6,203 nt of DNA from Candidatus Peregrinibacteria bacterium (GTDB taxonomy: Bacteria; Patescibacteriota; Gracilibacteria; UBA1369; LOWO2-01-FULL-3), in NCBI GenBank assembly GCA_014728975.1, contig WJKQ01000040.1:1-6203 (forward strand), given 5' to 3'. Position 1 is the first letter of the stretch, and each line of letters opens with the position of its first letter. A program made the position numbers and the translations under genes. The notes beneath the pieces were generated by a model. That model saw only the letters and a program-made list of their open reading frames with translations, ran no database searches and had not been told where the DNA came from. Below, piece by piece: positions 4,813 to 6,203 of this stretch.

Positions 4813-6203
4813 ATGTTTTTTAGCAATAAAGGCATCTTGGGAATAAATGCGAGAAACCTGCTATATATTCGTCCGTACAATCCCAAAAAAGCAGTAAAAC
4901 TTGCCGATGATAAAGTAAAAACAAAACAATATTTATCAGCCAGGGATATACCCGTCCCAAAACTTTACGGATTAATAAAAACAAATGAAGAGCTTGAAAA
5001 ATTTGATTTTAATTCTCTCTCTTTGAAATTTGTGATTAAACCGAATCATGGATTTGGAGGGGAGGGGATAATTCCGATTATAAATAAAAAAAATGATTAT
5101 TTTATTACAGCCGGAGGAAAAACTTTTACAAAAGAACAGATTAGAGATCACATTAGAGATATAATCGATGGGCGTTTTTCAATTTCCAATATAAGTGATA
5201 CGGCTTTTTTTGAACAATATATAGAATCCGATGAAAGAATAGGAAAATATTCATACGAAGGTCTTCCGGATATAAGAGTTGTCGCGCATAATTTAATACC
5301 GGTTATGGCTATGTTAAGACTTCCTACAAAGGAATCAGGAGGGAAAGCAAATCTCCACCAGGGAGCGATAGGGGTTGGAATTGACATAGCGAAAGGCGAA
5401 ACAACACATATAGCCTATAAAAACGAAATTATTGAAGAACTTCCAGATGAACTTGGAAAAATAAAGGGACTAAAAATACCATACTGGGATGAAATCCTGT
5501 TGATTGCGTCTAAAACCCAGATTGTAACAAATCTCGGTTACATGGCTGTAGATATAGGACTTGATAAATCATCCGGTCCTGTGGTTCTTGAAATTAATGC
5601 AAGAGCCGGACTGGGGCTTCAGATAGCAAATCTGGCACCTCTTCGAAAAAGACTGGAAAGAATTGAAGGAGTTAAAGTTACAAGCCCCATAAAAGGAGTC
5701 AGGATTGCAAAAGACATGTTTGGTAATACTTTGGAGAAGGAAATCGCGCATCTCTCAGGAAAAGAAGTAATCGCAAAAGAGGAGGATGTTGAAATCATTC
5801 AAAAAAAAGGAGTTTTTAAGGTTAACGCAAGAGTTGATACAGGACAGGAAAGAAGCATTCTTGATGAAGAAACGGCAGCAAAAGCCGGTCTTTTGGAAAA
5901 CACCGAAGCTTATGATGATGAAAAATCTACTTTAAAGTTAAAATTTACAATTAAAAATAAAAGAATTCAGACTGTCGTTGATATTGAGAAAATTCCCAGT
6001 AAAAAATATAAAATGATAATAGGAAGCCGTGATCTTCATGATTTTTTGGTGGATGCAAGTCAAAAAACAGAAGAAAAAGAGAAAGAGGCTTCCAAAAAGA
6101 TAATAAATAAAAATAATAAACAGAAAAAAAACAACTTTTATGAAATTGATCAACAATTAATTCAGATAGACAATAAAATAAAACTACTTTATCACTTACG
6201 ACC
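4813..6203 (+). CDS. ATP-grasp alpha-L-glutamate ligase-related protein fused to a RimB-like retropepsin-type protease (3' end outside window)
   Basis: The frame is open from the ATG at 4813 through 463 residues to the right edge. Residues 1 to about 300 form an ATP-grasp amidoligase of the alpha-L-glutamate ligase-related (RimK-like) type: KPNHGFGGEGI (76-86, lysine plus glycine-rich ATP loop), PDIRVV (152-157), GGKANLHQGAIGVGID (176-191, a family hallmark) and VVLEINARAGLGLQIAN (257-273, with Mg-binding Glu260 and Asn262). Such enzymes join amino acids to a carboxylate with ATP. After a conserved-looking connector (about 280-320), residues about 325-416 match the RimB/'Zn_protease' family, which has a retropepsin-like aspartyl protease fold: ARVDTGQERS (339-348, with Asp342) and MIIGSRDLHDFLVD (401-414). 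A Lys/Asn-rich linker follows, then new structured-looking sequence from 442. No signal peptide or membrane helix is seen, so it is cytoplasmic. It lies one base after the 7TM gene, with no proper ribosome site, suggesting translational coupling. The acceptor substrate is unknown. Confidence 0.9.
   Translation, partial: MFFSNKGILGINARNLLYIRPYNPKKAVKLADDKVKTKQYLSARDIPVPKLYGLIKTNEELEKFDFNSLSLKFVIKPNHGFGGEGIIPIINKKNDYFITAGGKTFTKEQIRDHIRDIIDGRFSISNISDTAFFEQYIESDERIGKYSYEGLPDIRVVAHNLIPVMAMLRLPTKESGGKANLHQGAIGVGIDIAKGETTHIAYKNEIIEELPDELGKIKGLKIPYWDEILLIASKTQIVTNLGYMAVDIGLDKSSGPVVLEINARAGLGLQIANLAPLRKRLERIEGVKVTSPIKGVRIAKDMFGNTLEKEIAHLSGKEVIAKEEDVEIIQKKGVFKVNARVDTGQERSILDEETAAKAGLLENTEAYDDEKSTLKLKFTIKNKRIQTVVDIEKIPSKKYKMIIGSRDLHDFLVDASQKTEEKEKEASKKIINKNNKQKKNNFYEIDQQLIQIDNKIKLLYHLR
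6061..6135 (+). other. Lysine/asparagine-rich interdomain linker coding segment
   Basis: Codons 417-441 of the ATP-grasp/protease gene encode a charged, low-complexity run of mainly Lys, Glu and Asn (for example KEKEASKKI and NKNNKQKKNN). It sits between the end of the protease-like domain and renewed ordered sequence beginning YEIDQQLIQIDNKI. It reads as a flexible tether, which implies that a further domain follows beyond the window rather than the protein ending here. Confidence 0.6.

Noticed and set aside
5148..6156. Minus-strand frames of 60-79 codons opposite the ATP-grasp/protease gene
   Set aside because: They sit opposite conserved ATP-grasp and DTG motifs in the plus-strand frame and encode low-complexity sequence with no domain.
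1..6203. CRISPR array, insertion sequence, tRNA or rRNA gene
   Set aside because: No regularly spaced direct repeats, transposase motifs, terminal inverted repeats or tRNA/rRNA-like conserved stretches are visible; coding sequence fills nearly the whole window.

Overview
The window looks like AT-rich bacterial chromosome using the standard genetic code: UGA ends yggT, and tryptophan is read from UGG. Five protein-coding genes fill almost all of it, in two divergent transcription units that meet in a 160-bp AT-rich intergenic region (3101-3260). The low GC, near absence of good Shine-Dalgarno sites, absence of cysteine from four of the five products, membrane-anchored Ig-rich surface protein and PKD-7TM/ATP-grasp pair together suggest a Candidate Phyla Radiation (Patescibacteria) genome. 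That placement is an inference from style, not from a marker gene.

The minus-strand unit reads right to left. It holds a 709-aa secreted, membrane-anchored protein built of tandem Ig-like domains and one fibronectin type III domain (3100-971). A YggT-family membrane protein follows (about 928-638), then the N-terminal half of cysteinyl-tRNA synthetase (641 to the left edge). yggT and cysS overlap by the four bases ATGA. A good sigma-70-like promoter (TTGAAG, 17 bp, TAAAAT) lies ahead of the first gene.

The plus-strand unit holds a 516-aa protein with a signal peptide, an extracytoplasmic PKD domain, an unassigned alpha/beta-like region and seven C-terminal membrane helices of the '7TM_transglut' kind (3261-4811). 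One base later begins a cytoplasmic protein that runs off the right edge (4813-6203). It carries an ATP-grasp ligase domain of the alpha-L-glutamate-ligase-related (RimK-like) type, directly fused to a RimB/'Zn_protease'-type retropepsin-like domain with a DTG motif. A lysine/asparagine-rich linker then leads into what may be a third domain.

The plus-strand pair is the notable system. Known relatives are an amidoligase, a retropepsin-like protease and an inactive-transglutaminase-7TM protein encoded as separate neighbouring genes. Here ligase and protease are one polypeptide, and the 7TM protein has a PKD domain at its N-terminus where relatives have the transglutaminase-like domain. A plausible reading is a membrane-linked peptide-ligation system: the PKD module outside, the ligase and protease inside, and perhaps the divergently encoded Ig/FN3 surface protein as partner. 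Function and substrate cannot be read from sequence alone.
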